Of a stretch of DNA of 44,246 nt, positions 33,557 to 41,571 are shown piece by piece. A model generated the notes under the pieces. The model saw only the letters and a program-made list of their open reading frames with translations, searched no databases and was not told the origin of the DNA. Every line of letters starts with the position of its first letter. The stretch's first letter is position 1. Source of the stretch: Paracoccaceae bacterium (GTDB lineage: Bacteria; Pseudomonadota; Alphaproteobacteria; Rhodobacterales; Rhodobacteraceae); the NCBI GenBank assembly GCA_020441385.1, contig JAGRMG010000121.1:1-44246 (forward strand), written 5' to 3'. The translations under genes and the position numbers were made by a program.

Positions 33557-34448
33557 CGCAAGGCTCCTTTCCGAACGCGGCCAGGGCTGCCGGGGTGCCC
33601 ACGATGCGGCTTTTACCGGCAAGGGTCAGAAGGGCGGCACAGATCAGGCCGCGGTCCAGGCAGGTTTGGGCAAACCCGGCGCCACGGCCCAGCGCGGCGG
33701 CGATCTCGCCGGGGCCGAGCGGCCCGACATCCACGGTGACCGGACGCTCTCCCAGATCGCTGTCCGGCGCAAGCTCGCAGGCCGGAACGCGCGCGATCGC
33801 GCGATGCCCGGGCAGATCGACCGCGTTGGCGATCATGGTCGCCGCCGCATCCGCCTGCGCCGCCGACGCCGCCAGCACCGTCACCGTATCGGCGATGCCG
33901 AGCGAATGGCTGCGCCCGCGCCAGCCCGAACTCGCGACCCCGCGCACAGGGCTGTGCGCGCCGATCGCCAGACGGTGGGCCCGGGCATCCGCCACGGCCC
34001 CGGTCATGCGCTGACCCGAGGCCAGAAAAAGCGCCACATCCCCGCCATTGTTGACCCAGGCCCGGTCCAACCCGTCGGTGCCCATCACACGCAGCACCTC
34101 ATCGGCCACCGCGCCGGCCACCGCCGCCATGGGGGTGATGAACAACGGTGCGAACGGGCCGACCGCATCACGCATGCGACGCGCCACCACCCCTTGCGGC
34201 ACTGGCCCCAAGTCGTTGAGAAACGACTTGTCAACAAGGCGTTTCTCAACGCCTTGCCACGCGACCGGCAGGCGCAGCGCATCCAGTTCGTCAACCAGTT
34301 CCTGCAATATGGTCGCGAAACGCGCGCCGGCGCGGCGCAGTGCCGCGGCCCGCCCCGGCCCGTCGGCCTGCACGATCAGATCGATCGGGCCGTGATGCAG
34401 ATGCAGCCGCCGGCCGTCGGGCAGAAATGCCGCCTGCGCGCCCTGCAT
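33549..34448 (-). CDS. UPF0280 family protein carrying a palindromic in-frame insertion
   Basis: A 299-residue cytosolic protein of the UPF0280 family, distantly related to ApbE (FAD:protein FMN transferase) folds. Landmarks are LHHGPIDLIVQADGPG, ARRMRDAVGPFAPLFITPMAAVAGAVAD, WVNNGGDVALFL and SLGIADTVTVLAASAAQADAAATM. No reaction is established. Residues 65-80 (QGVEKRLVDKSFLNDL) are encoded exactly by a 48-bp double palindrome at 34209-34256. From memory of the family this region is a short variable loop between LRLP and GPV-ARRM, so the 16 residues look like an insertion that keeps the frame. The start at 34448 lies one base after the stop of the reductase-like gene upstream. It overlaps DUF1185 by 8 bp. 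Confidence 0.85.
   Translation of the reverse strand: MQGAQAAFLPDGRRLHLHHGPIDLIVQADGPGRAAALRRAGARFATILQELVDELDALRLPVAWQGVEKRLVDKSFLNDLGPVPQGVVARRMRDAVGPFAPLFITPMAAVAGAVADEVLRVMGTDGLDRAWVNNGGDVALFLASGQRMTGAVADARAHRLAIGAHSPVRGVASSGWRGRSHSLGIADTVTVLAASAAQADAAATMIANAVDLPGHRAIARVPACELAPDSDLGERPVTVDVGPLGPGEIAAALGRGAGFAQTCLDRGLICAALLTLAGKSRIVGTPAALAAFGKEPCDA
34209..34256. repeat. 48-bp double palindrome inside a coding sequence (palindromic element)
   Basis: Two adjacent hairpins: CAAGTCGTT-GAGA-AACGACTTG (34209-34230) and CAAGGCGTT-TCTC-AACGCCTTG (34235-34256), each with a perfect 9-bp stem, joined by TCAA. The two hairpins are also inverted copies of each other (24-bp arms, two mismatches, complementary loops). 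Both mismatches are compensated within the local stems. G+C is about half, well below its surroundings. It covers codons 65-80 of the UPF0280 gene exactly. Confidence 0.9.
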
Positions 34449-34449
34449 A

Positions 34450-35907
34450 TCAGTCCCGGCCCCGGGCCGGCGCCACGGCACGCGCATCCGCGCCGTATTC
34501 GCCGCCATGTTCCAGAATGTCGTCGATGCGGCGCACCCGGTCGTCATGGCCGCCCAGGGCGCGATAGTCCTCGCGGCGCAGGGTGAATTCCAGCGGTGCG
34601 ACGATCGCCGGGGTCGGCACGTAGCCGAAGGATCCGTCCGGCATCTTCGTGACGTCCGCCATCAGCGTGATGCCGCCGCCGGGCCAGACATAGGTGGGCG
34701 CACCGCCGCAGGTCACGGCGGTCTTCAGCGCCTGGACCGAGCGGGTCAGCCGCACCGGGTTTCTCGTCACGCCCGAGCGCAGCGACCCGCCCGCGCCGCC
34801 CATGAACAGCACCGTGCACAGGGCCGGTTCGCAATTCTCGGCGATCAGATCGACCGAAGCCAGCAGGTTTTCGGGCAGATCGGCCCTTTGCGGCGCAAGG
34901 TCTTCATCCAGCACGTAATAGGCCCATTGTTCGCCCGTGGTGGACACCATCAGCAGGCTCAGCCCCGGCCGCGCGCCCGTCTTCGGGTTCCACTCGCCCA
35001 GGATGGTCAGCGGATCGGTGATGTCCGTGCCGCCCCAGCCCAGCCCCGAACCGGCCACCTGGAAATAGCGCCCCGGCGTGGACCGGCGGCCCCTGATGCG
35101 GATGCCGCTCGGCGGCCAGCCCAGCACCTTGCCGGCCTGGTGTTCGCTGACGACGCCGGTGATGTGGTCGTCCACCACGACCACCTCGTCCACCAGCCCC
35201 CGCCATTGCGAGGCGAACATGCCGATGGTGGCCGAGCCGCAGCCCACGCGCATCCGCTCCTCGCGGTGCCCGTCCACGACCGGCGCCTCGCCCGCCTGCA
35301 CGATCACCGTCGCGCCGTCATCGACGCTCAGTTCCACCGCCTCGCGGTTGCAGAGCCGCATCAGCGCATCGCAGGTTACGCGGCCCTCGGGCTTGGACCC
35401 GCCGGTCAGGTGATCGACGCCGCCGAGGCTCATCATCTGGCTTCCGTATTCGGCGGTGATCATCAGGCCCACCGCCTCGCCGGCGGCGCGCACCACCGCG
35501 CCCTCGCGGCCGAGATGGCGGTCGGTGTCGATCTTCACCTTGACGCCGCAATAGGAAAAGATCGCCTCGGTCACGACGGTGACGAAATCGGCGCCGTCGA
35601 CCTCGCGGCTGACGATGAAGGGCGCGGGCTTGTAGTCGGGATAGGTCGTGCCCGCCCCGACCGCCGTCACGAACAGATCGTCACCGCCCAACACCTCGCC
35701 ATCCCAGTGCGATTTCAGGAACGGCCTGATCTCGCCGCCCTCGGCGATGCGCCGGTCCAGTACCGTCAGCGGGTCGCGGCGCAGGATGCGCCCGCCCCTG
35801 TTGGCGTAGCGGTCGCAGGCACCGACCTTGCCTTCGGCGATATAGCACATGACCGGGCAGGCCTCGCAGCGGATCTTCTCCTCGCGGTGGCGGCGTTTCT
35901 CGGTCAT
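34450..35907 (-). CDS. 6-hydroxynicotinate reductase-like iron-sulfur protein
   Basis: A 485-residue cytosolic protein. The N-terminus holds a cysteine cluster, C14-x2-C17-x3-C21-x9-C31 (IRCEACPVMCYIAEGKVGACDRYAN), fit for a [4Fe-4S] centre. The body has GRVTCDALMRLCNREAVELS, RMRVGCGSATIGMF and VTCGGAPTYVWPGGGITLMAD. I associate this pattern with proteins annotated 6-hydroxynicotinate reductase, the ring-reducing enzyme of anaerobic nicotinate fermentation. Many such annotations are by similarity only. It overlaps the Mo-hydroxylase gene by 4 bp (ATGA) and is one base from UPF0280, so hydroxylation and reduction of the same N-heterocycle by neighbouring gene products is a consistent reading. 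The true substrate is unknown. Confidence 0.75.
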   Translation of the reverse strand: MTEKRRHREEKIRCEACPVMCYIAEGKVGACDRYANRGGRILRRDPLTVLDRRIAEGGEIRPFLKSHWDGEVLGGDDLFVTAVGAGTTYPDYKPAPFIVSREVDGADFVTVVTEAIFSYCGVKVKIDTDRHLGREGAVVRAAGEAVGLMITAEYGSQMMSLGGVDHLTGGSKPEGRVTCDALMRLCNREAVELSVDDGATVIVQAGEAPVVDGHREERMRVGCGSATIGMFASQWRGLVDEVVVVDDHITGVVSEHQAGKVLGWPPSGIRIRGRRSTPGRYFQVAGSGLGWGGTDITDPLTILGEWNPKTGARPGLSLLMVSTTGEQWAYYVLDEDLAPQRADLPENLLASVDLIAENCEPALCTVLFMGGAGGSLRSGVTRNPVRLTRSVQALKTAVTCGGAPTYVWPGGGITLMADVTKMPDGSFGYVPTPAIVAPLEFTLRREDYRALGGHDDRVRRIDDILEHGGEYGADARAVAPARGRD

Positions 35908-38654
35908 GGCGCATGCCCCCCCGGGCGTTCCGGCGCCGCCCGGATCGCGGCCCGCACCCGGTGCGGCAATGCCGGCAGGCGCCCGATGCGCGCGCCGGTG
36001 GCGTGCCGGATGGCGTTCAGGATCGCCGGCGCGGTCGGAATCAGTACATGCTCGCCCAGCCCCTTGGCCCCGTATGGCCCCTCCGGGTCGGTCTTCTCGA
36101 TCAGGATCGAGCGGATCTCGGGCATGTCGCCCACGGTGGGGATGAGGTAGTCGTGCAGATTGTCGGTGCGCCCGGGCAGGTATTCCTCCATCAGGGCCAT
36201 GCCCAGCCCCTGCGCGATACCGCCCTCGATCTGGCCCTTGGCAAGGGCCGGGTTGATGGCGCGGCCGACGTCATGGGCGGCGGTGATCCGGCGCACCTTG
36301 ACCGTGCCGAGACGGGTATCCACCTGGATTTCGGCCACCTGCGCGCCATAGCCGTAGACGGCATAGGGACTGCCCTGCCCGTTCTCGTCCAGCGCCGCGG
36401 TCGGCGGGTCATAACTCTCTTCGGCGGCCAGGACGTATCCGTTGGCATCCACGGGCAGTTCGCCCAGCGCGATGTCGCGGCTCTGGCGCCCGTCGCTGAC
36501 GCGAAGCGCGCCGGGCAGCGGCGCGATGCGGGCATCCTCGCCCATGTTCGTCAGCGCCAGTATCCCTGCCCGCAGCGCCGATCCGGCAAGCAGCGCCGCC
36601 TTGCCGGTGATGAAGGTCTGGCGCGATGCCGAGGTCTTGCCGCAATCGGGGGTCAGCGCGGTATCGGGGCCGACCAGTTCGAACGCGTCAACCGGCACCC
36701 CGAGCGCATCGGCGCAGATCTGGGCGATGACCGTGTTCGCCCCCTGCCCGATATCCATCGCCCCCTGATGCAGCCGCAGCCGGCCTGCGGGCGTGATCCC
36801 GACCCGGACGGTCGAGGGATTGGGCAGCGCCGTGTTGCCGCAACCATACCAGCACGCGGCAATCCCGACACCGCGCCGCAGGGCGCCATCCTTGGCATTG
36901 GCCTGCGCGGCATCGCGCAGGGCGACGGCCCAGGGCTCTGCCAGCGCGTCGAGGCATTGCCCGATGCCGACACCGAAAAGCTGCTGGCCGCAGACGCTGC
37001 GGTCGCCGTCGCGCAGGGCGTTGATGCGGCGAAATTCGAGCCGGTCGATCCCGGCGGCAAGCGCGAGATCGTCAAACAGCGTTTCTTGCAGCACCGCCGC
37101 CTGCGGCACGCCGAAACCGCGAAACGCGCCCGAGACCGGGCCGTTCGTGTGCACGGCGCGCGCCTCGGCGTGATAGTTGGCCACCCGATAGGGCCCGGAT
37201 GCGTGCACCGGCACGCGTACCGCCACGGTCGGCCCCCAGCTCGAATAGGCGCCCGTATCGAAATCGCCGTCAAAGCGCATCGCCGTCAGGCGGCCCGCGC
37301 GATCGGCGCCGGCGCGCGCGGTCATCTTCGCGGGGTGGCGCTTGGTGGTCGAGGCCATGCTTTCGCGGCGCGAGTATACCATCCGCGAGGGCTGCCCGGT
37401 CCGCAGCGTCACCAGCCCCAGCAGAGGTTGCAGCGACAGGTCGAGTTTCGAGCCGAACCCCCCGCCCGTGGCCGCCGGAACGATGCGGACCCGCTCGGGC
37501 GGCAGGCCCAGAACGCGGGCGGTATCGTCGCGGTCCATCATCGGCGCCTGGGTGCAGGCGCGTATCGCCAGCACCGCGCCCTCCATCCAGGCGGCGCCGG
37601 CCTCGGGCTCGATATAGGCGTGTTCGACATACGAGGTCTCGACCGCCGCCGCCGCCGTGACCGGCGCATCCTTCAGCGCGCCTTCGGCGTCGCCGCACCG
37701 CACCTTGCCCTCGATCAGAAGGTTGCCCTCGCGGCGGCTGTGGATCCGCGCGGCACCGGCAAGCCGCGCCGCCGCCACGTCCTCAAGCGGTGCCTCGGGC
37801 GTCCATTCGACTGGAAAATCGCCCAGATCCAGCGCCTCGATCAGAGGCGCCGGACCGGCCACCAGCGCCACCGCCTCGCCGCGCATGCGCACATGGGTCT
37901 CGGCCAGAGCCGGCTGATCTCGAAACGCGGGGATGGTGCTGAACCGGTTTTCGCCGGGGATGTCGGCGGCGGTCAGCACATGCACCCTGCCCGGCGCCGC
38001 GGCCGCCCAGCGGGCGAGATCGCCAAAGGCGAACCTCGCCGAGGCGTGGGGCGAACGGATCGCGCGGACCAGCAGCGCGCCGTCGGGCACATGATCGGCG
38101 CCGAAGCGTTCCGTGCCCGCAACCTTGGCCTGCCCGTCCAGACGCGGGATCGACGCACCGACCGCGGCACCGGGCGCGGGCACGGGCGCGGCCGTGCTGC
38201 CGTCGCCGCCCGCATCCAGCACCGCCGCCACGATCGCGCCATAGCCGGTGCACCGGCAAAGCACGCCGCCCAGCGCGTCCTCGACCGCCGGCCGGTCGGG
38301 CCGGGGGTCGCGCGCCAGCAGCGCCGCGGCCGCCATCAGCATCCCCGGTGTGCAGATACCGCATTGCGCCGCGCCATGGCGCAGGAAGGCGGCCTGCAAG
38401 CCGCCATCGGCCAGCCCCTCGACCGTGGTGATGCGCGCCCCCGACACCTGCGCCACCGGCGTGAGGCAGGCGCAGACCGGTTCGCCCCCGATCAGGACCG
38501 TGCAGGCGCCGCAATCGCCGGCATCGCAGCCGACCTTGGTGCCGGTGAGGCCAAGGTCGTCGCGCAGCACCGCCGACAACCGCCGCCCGGGCGGCGCCGC
38601 GATGTCGTGCGCGGCGCCGTTCACGACCAGGTGCAGGAACTGCACGTCCTTCAT
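35904..38654 (-). CDS. Molybdenum hydroxylase, fused 2Fe-2S and Mo-cofactor-binding subunit (xanthine dehydrogenase family)
   Basis: A 916-residue cytosolic enzyme subunit. Residues 1-155 form the small Fe-S subunit: plant-type cluster cysteines C43, C48, C51 and C63 (VGCDAGDCGACTVLIGG...), and the second cluster C98, C101, C133 and C135 (QCGICTPGM, VLCRCTGYG). From about 165 follows the large Mo-binding subunit: LDGQAKVAGTERFGADH, GGGFGSKLDLSLQPLLG, GAFRGFGVPQAAVLQE and the C-terminal GPYGAKGLGEHV, whose Glu868 is the catalytic base position. Such enzymes hydroxylate N-heterocycles or aldehydes with water. In most relatives these two parts are separate genes. The FAD subunit is the next gene upstream (4-bp overlap). 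The start at 38654 matches the beginning of the Fe-S domain. Confidence 0.9.
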   Translation of the reverse strand: MKDVQFLHLVVNGAAHDIAAPPGRRLSAVLRDDLGLTGTKVGCDAGDCGACTVLIGGEPVCACLTPVAQVSGARITTVEGLADGGLQAAFLRHGAAQCGICTPGMLMAAAALLARDPRPDRPAVEDALGGVLCRCTGYGAIVAAVLDAGGDGSTAAPVPAPGAAVGASIPRLDGQAKVAGTERFGADHVPDGALLVRAIRSPHASARFAFGDLARWAAAAPGRVHVLTAADIPGENRFSTIPAFRDQPALAETHVRMRGEAVALVAGPAPLIEALDLGDFPVEWTPEAPLEDVAAARLAGAARIHSRREGNLLIEGKVRCGDAEGALKDAPVTAAAAVETSYVEHAYIEPEAGAAWMEGAVLAIRACTQAPMMDRDDTARVLGLPPERVRIVPAATGGGFGSKLDLSLQPLLGLVTLRTGQPSRMVYSRRESMASTTKRHPAKMTARAGADRAGRLTAMRFDGDFDTGAYSSWGPTVAVRVPVHASGPYRVANYHAEARAVHTNGPVSGAFRGFGVPQAAVLQETLFDDLALAAGIDRLEFRRINALRDGDRSVCGQQLFGVGIGQCLDALAEPWAVALRDAAQANAKDGALRRGVGIAACWYGCGNTALPNPSTVRVGITPAGRLRLHQGAMDIGQGANTVIAQICADALGVPVDAFELVGPDTALTPDCGKTSASRQTFITGKAALLAGSALRAGILALTNMGEDARIAPLPGALRVSDGRQSRDIALGELPVDANGYVLAAEESYDPPTAALDENGQGSPYAVYGYGAQVAEIQVDTRLGTVKVRRITAAHDVGRAINPALAKGQIEGGIAQGLGMALMEEYLPGRTDNLHDYLIPTVGDMPEIRSILIEKTDPEGPYGAKGLGEHVLIPTAPAILNAIRHATGARIGRLPALPHRVRAAIRAAPERPGGHAP

Positions 38655-39496
38655 CCCGCCGCCCCGTCCGCGATATCGCCCAGTGCCCGGCGCAGCAGTT
38701 CCGCCGCCGCGGCGGCGCGATAGGCGGCATCGGCGCGGATGTCCGAGATCGGCGACAGCGCCCCGGCAATCGCGGCATCGTCCACCGCATCGGGCAGATC
38801 GTCCGGCGCTCGTCCGCACAGGCGTTGCTCAAGCGCCGTCAGGCGCAGCGGAACGGGGCTGCACGCCCCGACCGCCAGCGCCGCGCCTTCGACCCGGCCC
38901 GCGGGCGCCACCACCCGCACCGCCACCGAGGCGATGGATATGACCAGGTATTTCCGCGCCCCGAGCTTGAGAAACCGGCTGCACCCGGCGCCCGAAGCGC
39001 GCGGCACCTCGATCGCGGTCACCATCTCGCCGGGCCGCAGCGCGGTCTGCCGCACGCCGGTCAGGAAATCGCAGAGCGCCAGCCGCCGCGTGCCGGTTGA
39101 CGAGGCCAGTTCGACCGCCGCATCCAGCGCCAGCAGCGGCGGCACGCCGTCCGCTGCGGGCGAAGCGTTGCAGATGTTGCCCGCGATGGTGCCGGCGTTC
39201 TGGATCTGCACCGAACCGACCTCACGCGCGGCCTGTTTCAGCATGTCGAAGGCGGGCGGCAGGGATGCGCGCAGGATGTCGCTCCAGGTGGTCGCGGCGC
39301 CCAGCCGCCAGCCATCGGCGCCCTCGTCGATCCCGCGCAGCGCGGCAATGGCGGTGATGTCCAGAACCTGCCCGGCCAGTTCCTGCGCCGGGGTCGCGGG
39401 GAACAGATCGGTGCAGCCCGCCGCCACCGTCAGTGCCGTGCCGTTCAGCAACGCCAGCGCATCTTGCAGCGTTTCGGGCCGATGATACACGTCCAC
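38651..39496 (-). CDS. Molybdenum hydroxylase FAD-binding subunit (CoxM/XdhB-like)
   Basis: A 281-residue flavin subunit that passes electrons from the Fe-S clusters to an acceptor. The FAD-binding motifs are LTVAAGCTDLFPAT (usually AGGTDL) and IQNAGTIAGNICNASPAAD, followed by LPLLLALDAAVEL-like sequence and the CO-dehydrogenase flavoprotein C-terminal domain (RRLALCDFLTGVRQTALRPGEMV...). The start is a GTG at 39496 (VDVYHRPETLQDALALLNG), where the family homology begins; longer in-frame extensions run into the divergent regulator's control region. It is the first gene of the minus-strand operon and overlaps the fused subunit by 4 bp. A predicted promoter lies 60-90 bp upstream. Confidence 0.87.
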   Translation of the reverse strand: MDVYHRPETLQDALALLNGTALTVAAGCTDLFPATPAQELAGQVLDITAIAALRGIDEGADGWRLGAATTWSDILRASLPPAFDMLKQAAREVGSVQIQNAGTIAGNICNASPAADGVPPLLALDAAVELASSTGTRRLALCDFLTGVRQTALRPGEMVTAIEVPRASGAGCSRFLKLGARKYLVISIASVAVRVVAPAGRVEGAALAVGACSPVPLRLTALEQRLCGRAPDDLPDAVDDAAIAGALSPISDIRADAAYRAAAAAELLRRALGDIADGAAG

Positions 39497-39520
39497 ACCC
39501 CGTCTGTTGGCCCCGGTTCC

Positions 39521-39550
39521 TTGGCGCTTCGCTTTTTGTTGGTGTACAAT
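39521..39550 (+). promoter_or_regulatory. Predicted promoter of the MarR-type regulator gene
   Basis: TTGGCG at 39521-39526, an 18-bp spacer and TACAAT at 39545-39550 (5 of 6 to consensus). The predicted start near 39557 gives a leader of about 50 nt. Confidence 0.45.
39536..39549. promoter_or_regulatory. Possible operator between regulator and catabolic operon
   Basis: TTGTTGGTGTACAA is an imperfect inverted repeat (TTGT...ACAA) covering the -10 box of the regulator promoter and lying near the predicted start of the divergent promoter. Its position is right for autoregulation and repression of the operon by the MarR-type protein. Arms are only 4 bp, so the call is weak. Confidence 0.3.
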
Positions 39551-39554
39551 CGGA

Positions 39555-39583
39555 TTTTGAGACAGGGGAACCGCCTCTGTCAA
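39555..39583 (-). promoter_or_regulatory. Possible promoter of the Mo-hydroxylase operon
   Basis: On the minus strand, a consensus TTGACA (39583-39578), a 17-bp spacer and a weak TCAAAA (39560-39555). The predicted start near 39548 falls at the possible operator. The leader to the GTG start would be about 52 nt. Confidence 0.4.
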
Positions 39584-39606
39584 CTGCGGATGCAAGGACC
39601 GCCGCC

Positions 39607-40041
39607 ATGAACAGCGCCCGCAAGACACCCGGATCCGCCTATGTTCTCGACCGCCAGGTCGGGTTCCTGCTGCGCCGCGCCAACCAGCGCCACCTGGCGC
39701 TGTTCGCCGCCGCCATACCCGACCTGACACCGACCCAGTTCGCCGCCCTCGCCCGCCTGTGCGAGATGGGGCAGATATCGCAGAACGCGCTGGGCCGGGC
39801 CACGTCGATGGACGCGGCCACGATCAAGGGCGTGGTAGACCGGCTGCGCCGGCGCGGGCTGGTGGTTTCCACGCCCGACCCCGAAGACCAGCGGCGCGTG
39901 CAACTGGCGCCCAGCGCCGCCGGCCGGGCGGCCTTCGAAGGGCTCGCGGAGCGGGCCGAGCGGATTTCCCGCGACACGCTGGCGCCGCTTTCAAGCCAGG
40001 AACGCCGCGCGTTTCTGGCCCTGCTGTCGCGGCTCGTGTGA
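39607..40041 (+). CDS. MarR family transcriptional regulator
   Basis: A 144-residue cytosolic DNA-binding protein. The winged helix-turn-helix spans about 35-105: LTPTQFAALARLCEMGQISQ, NALGRATSMDAATIKGVVDR as recognition region, then LRRRGLVVSTPDPEDQRRVQ with the wing and the DxR motif (DPEDQRR) typical of MarR. MarR proteins are dimers that usually release DNA on binding an aromatic or heterocyclic ligand. The gene is divergent from the Mo-hydroxylase operon with overlapping control regions, so it probably represses that operon and itself until the substrate is present. The start at 39607 was preferred over 39433, because the upstream part overlaps the divergent gene and control region. Confidence 0.92.
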   Translation: MNSARKTPGSAYVLDRQVGFLLRRANQRHLALFAAAIPDLTPTQFAALARLCEMGQISQNALGRATSMDAATIKGVVDRLRRRGLVVSTPDPEDQRRVQLAPSAAGRAAFEGLAERAERISRDTLAPLSSQERRAFLALLSRLV

Positions 40042-40105
40042 ACCCGGTGGCCGGGATGGCGGCGCGCCCCTGGGGCGTGTCGCAGACGCGGACGGCGCGG
40101 CGCGC

Positions 40106-40858
40106 CTATACCCCCAGGTAGCGTTCGATCGGCGAATGATCGGCCCGCAGATCGGCACCGTCGAGCGTTTCCAGGGCACGGCCGTTTTCCATGAACACCA
40201 CCCGGTCGGCCAGCGACAGCACCGCATCCATGCGCTGCTCCACCAGCAGCACGCCGACCCCGCGGCCGCGCATCAGGATGACCACCTGCCGGATCGCCTC
40301 GATCATCGAAGGCTGCAAGCCTTCGGTGGGTTCGTCCAGCAGCAGGAGGTCGGGCTCCAGGCACAACGCCCTAGCGGTGGCCAGCATCTGCTGTTCGCCG
40401 CCCGACAGCGTTTCGGCGCGCTGGTCGCGCCGTTCGCGCAACCTCGGGAACAGCCCGAACACATCCTCAAGAACCCGCGCGTCCGATCCGCGCGCAAGCA
40501 TCCCGATTTCCAGGTTCTGCGCCACCGTCAGTTCCCCGAACAGCCGCCTTCCCTGCGGCACATAGCCGATTCCGGCGCGGGGGACGCGGTGCGGGGCCAG
40601 ATCGCTGATCGTGCGGCCGCCCAGCCGCACCTGCCCCGACAGCAGCGGCAACAGCCCCATGATCGCCTTCATGGTCGTCGTCTTGCCCGCCCCGTTGCGG
40701 CCCAGAAGGCAGACGATTTCGCCGGGCGCGACGCACAGCGACAGATCGCGCACGATCCGTGCCTTGCCATAGGCGACATTGATCGCGTCGAGTTCCAGCA
40801 CCTGCCCGTCGCGGCGCATGCGCGTTGCCGGAGTCCGGTTTGCAGGCGTTCGCGACAT
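40106..40858 (-). CDS. Branched-chain amino acid-type ABC transporter ATP-binding protein (LivF-like)
   Basis: A 250-residue ATPase. Walker A is GRNGAGKTT, the signature TLSGGEQQMLATARAL, Walker B LLLLDEPTEGLQPSM and the switch His position is replaced by Gln in LLVEQRMDAVLS, as is normal in LivF. GIGYVPQGRRLFGELTVAQNLEIG is the LivF-typical Q-loop region. The start at 40858 lies two bases after the LivG stop; an internal ATG at 40819 is nearer the ATPase fold and is an alternative. It is the last gene of the transporter operon, ending 64 bp from the convergent MarR gene. Confidence 0.92.
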   Translation of the reverse strand: MSRTPANRTPATRMRRDGQVLELDAINVAYGKARIVRDLSLCVAPGEIVCLLGRNGAGKTTTMKAIMGLLPLLSGQVRLGGRTISDLAPHRVPRAGIGYVPQGRRLFGELTVAQNLEIGMLARGSDARVLEDVFGLFPRLRERRDQRAETLSGGEQQMLATARALCLEPDLLLLDEPTEGLQPSMIEAIRQVVILMRGRGVGVLLVEQRMDAVLSLADRVVFMENGRALETLDGADLRADHSPIERYLGV

Positions 40859-40860
40859 GC

Positions 40861-41571
40861 TCAGCCCGTGCCCAGATAGGCGGTCTGCACCGCCGGATCG
40901 GCGTGGATCTCGGCGGGGGTTCCCTCGGCCAGGATCCGGCCGAAGTTCATCACCGTGACCATGTCGGCGGTTTCCATCACCACGCTCATGTTGTGTTCGA
41001 TCAGCAGGATCGTCGCCGTGGCCGACACGTCGCGGATCAGCGCCTTGAAATCGGCGATCTCGCTGTCGGCCAGCCCTTGAGTCGGTTCGTCCAGGATCAG
41101 CAGGCGCGGTTCCTGCACCAGCCCCATGGCGATCTCCAGCAGGCGCTGGTGGCCATAGCTCAGATCGCCCGCATCCTGCCGGGGAAAAGCGCCCAGCCCG
41201 ACCCGGTCCAGGGCCGAGCGCACCGCCCGGTCCACCCGCACGCGGCCGCGCAACCGCCGCCGCGCCGCCAGCGCGACGTTCTCGGCCACGCTGAGGCGGG
41301 CGAACACCGACGTGATCTGGAACGTATAGGCCATGCCCAGGTTGATGCGCCTGTGCGCCGGAAGGTGCGAGATGTCGCGCCCGCCGAAGATCACCCGCCC
41401 GGCGCTGGGCGCGATGCGCCCGCACAGCAGGCCGACAAAGGTGGTCTTGCCCGCCCCGTTGGGCCCGATCAGGGCGCGGATCTGGCCCTCGGGCAGGTCG
41501 AAATCGACACCTTCGACCGCCTTCAGCCCGGCGAAATGCCGCGACAGGCCGCTCGTGCTGAGCAGGCTCAC
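40861..41571 (-). CDS. Branched-chain amino acid-type ABC transporter ATP-binding protein (LivG-like)
   Basis: A 236-residue ATPase. Walker A is GPNGAGKTT, the signature is LSYGHQRLLEIAMGL (YGHQ variant common in LivG), Walker B LLILDEPTQGLAD and the switch His is in ILLIEHNMSVVM. The Q-loop region GMAYTFQITSVFARLSVAENV is typical of LivG. I chose the GTG at 41571, which overlaps the LivM stop as GTGA; a GTG at 41586 would add five residues. With LivF it forms the ATPase pair of the importer. Confidence 0.92.
   Translation of the reverse strand: MSLLSTSGLSRHFAGLKAVEGVDFDLPEGQIRALIGPNGAGKTTFVGLLCGRIAPSAGRVIFGGRDISHLPAHRRINLGMAYTFQITSVFARLSVAENVALAARRRLRGRVRVDRAVRSALDRVGLGAFPRQDAGDLSYGHQRLLEIAMGLVQEPRLLILDEPTQGLADSEIADFKALIRDVSATATILLIEHNMSVVMETADMVTVMNFGRILAEGTPAEIHADPAVQTAYLGTG

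Noticed and set aside
35913-38723. A 936-codon open frame on + opposite the molybdenum hydroxylase
   Set aside because: The Arg/His/Gly-rich product has no recognisable family. It arises from high G+C third positions of the real minus-strand gene, which has complete motifs.
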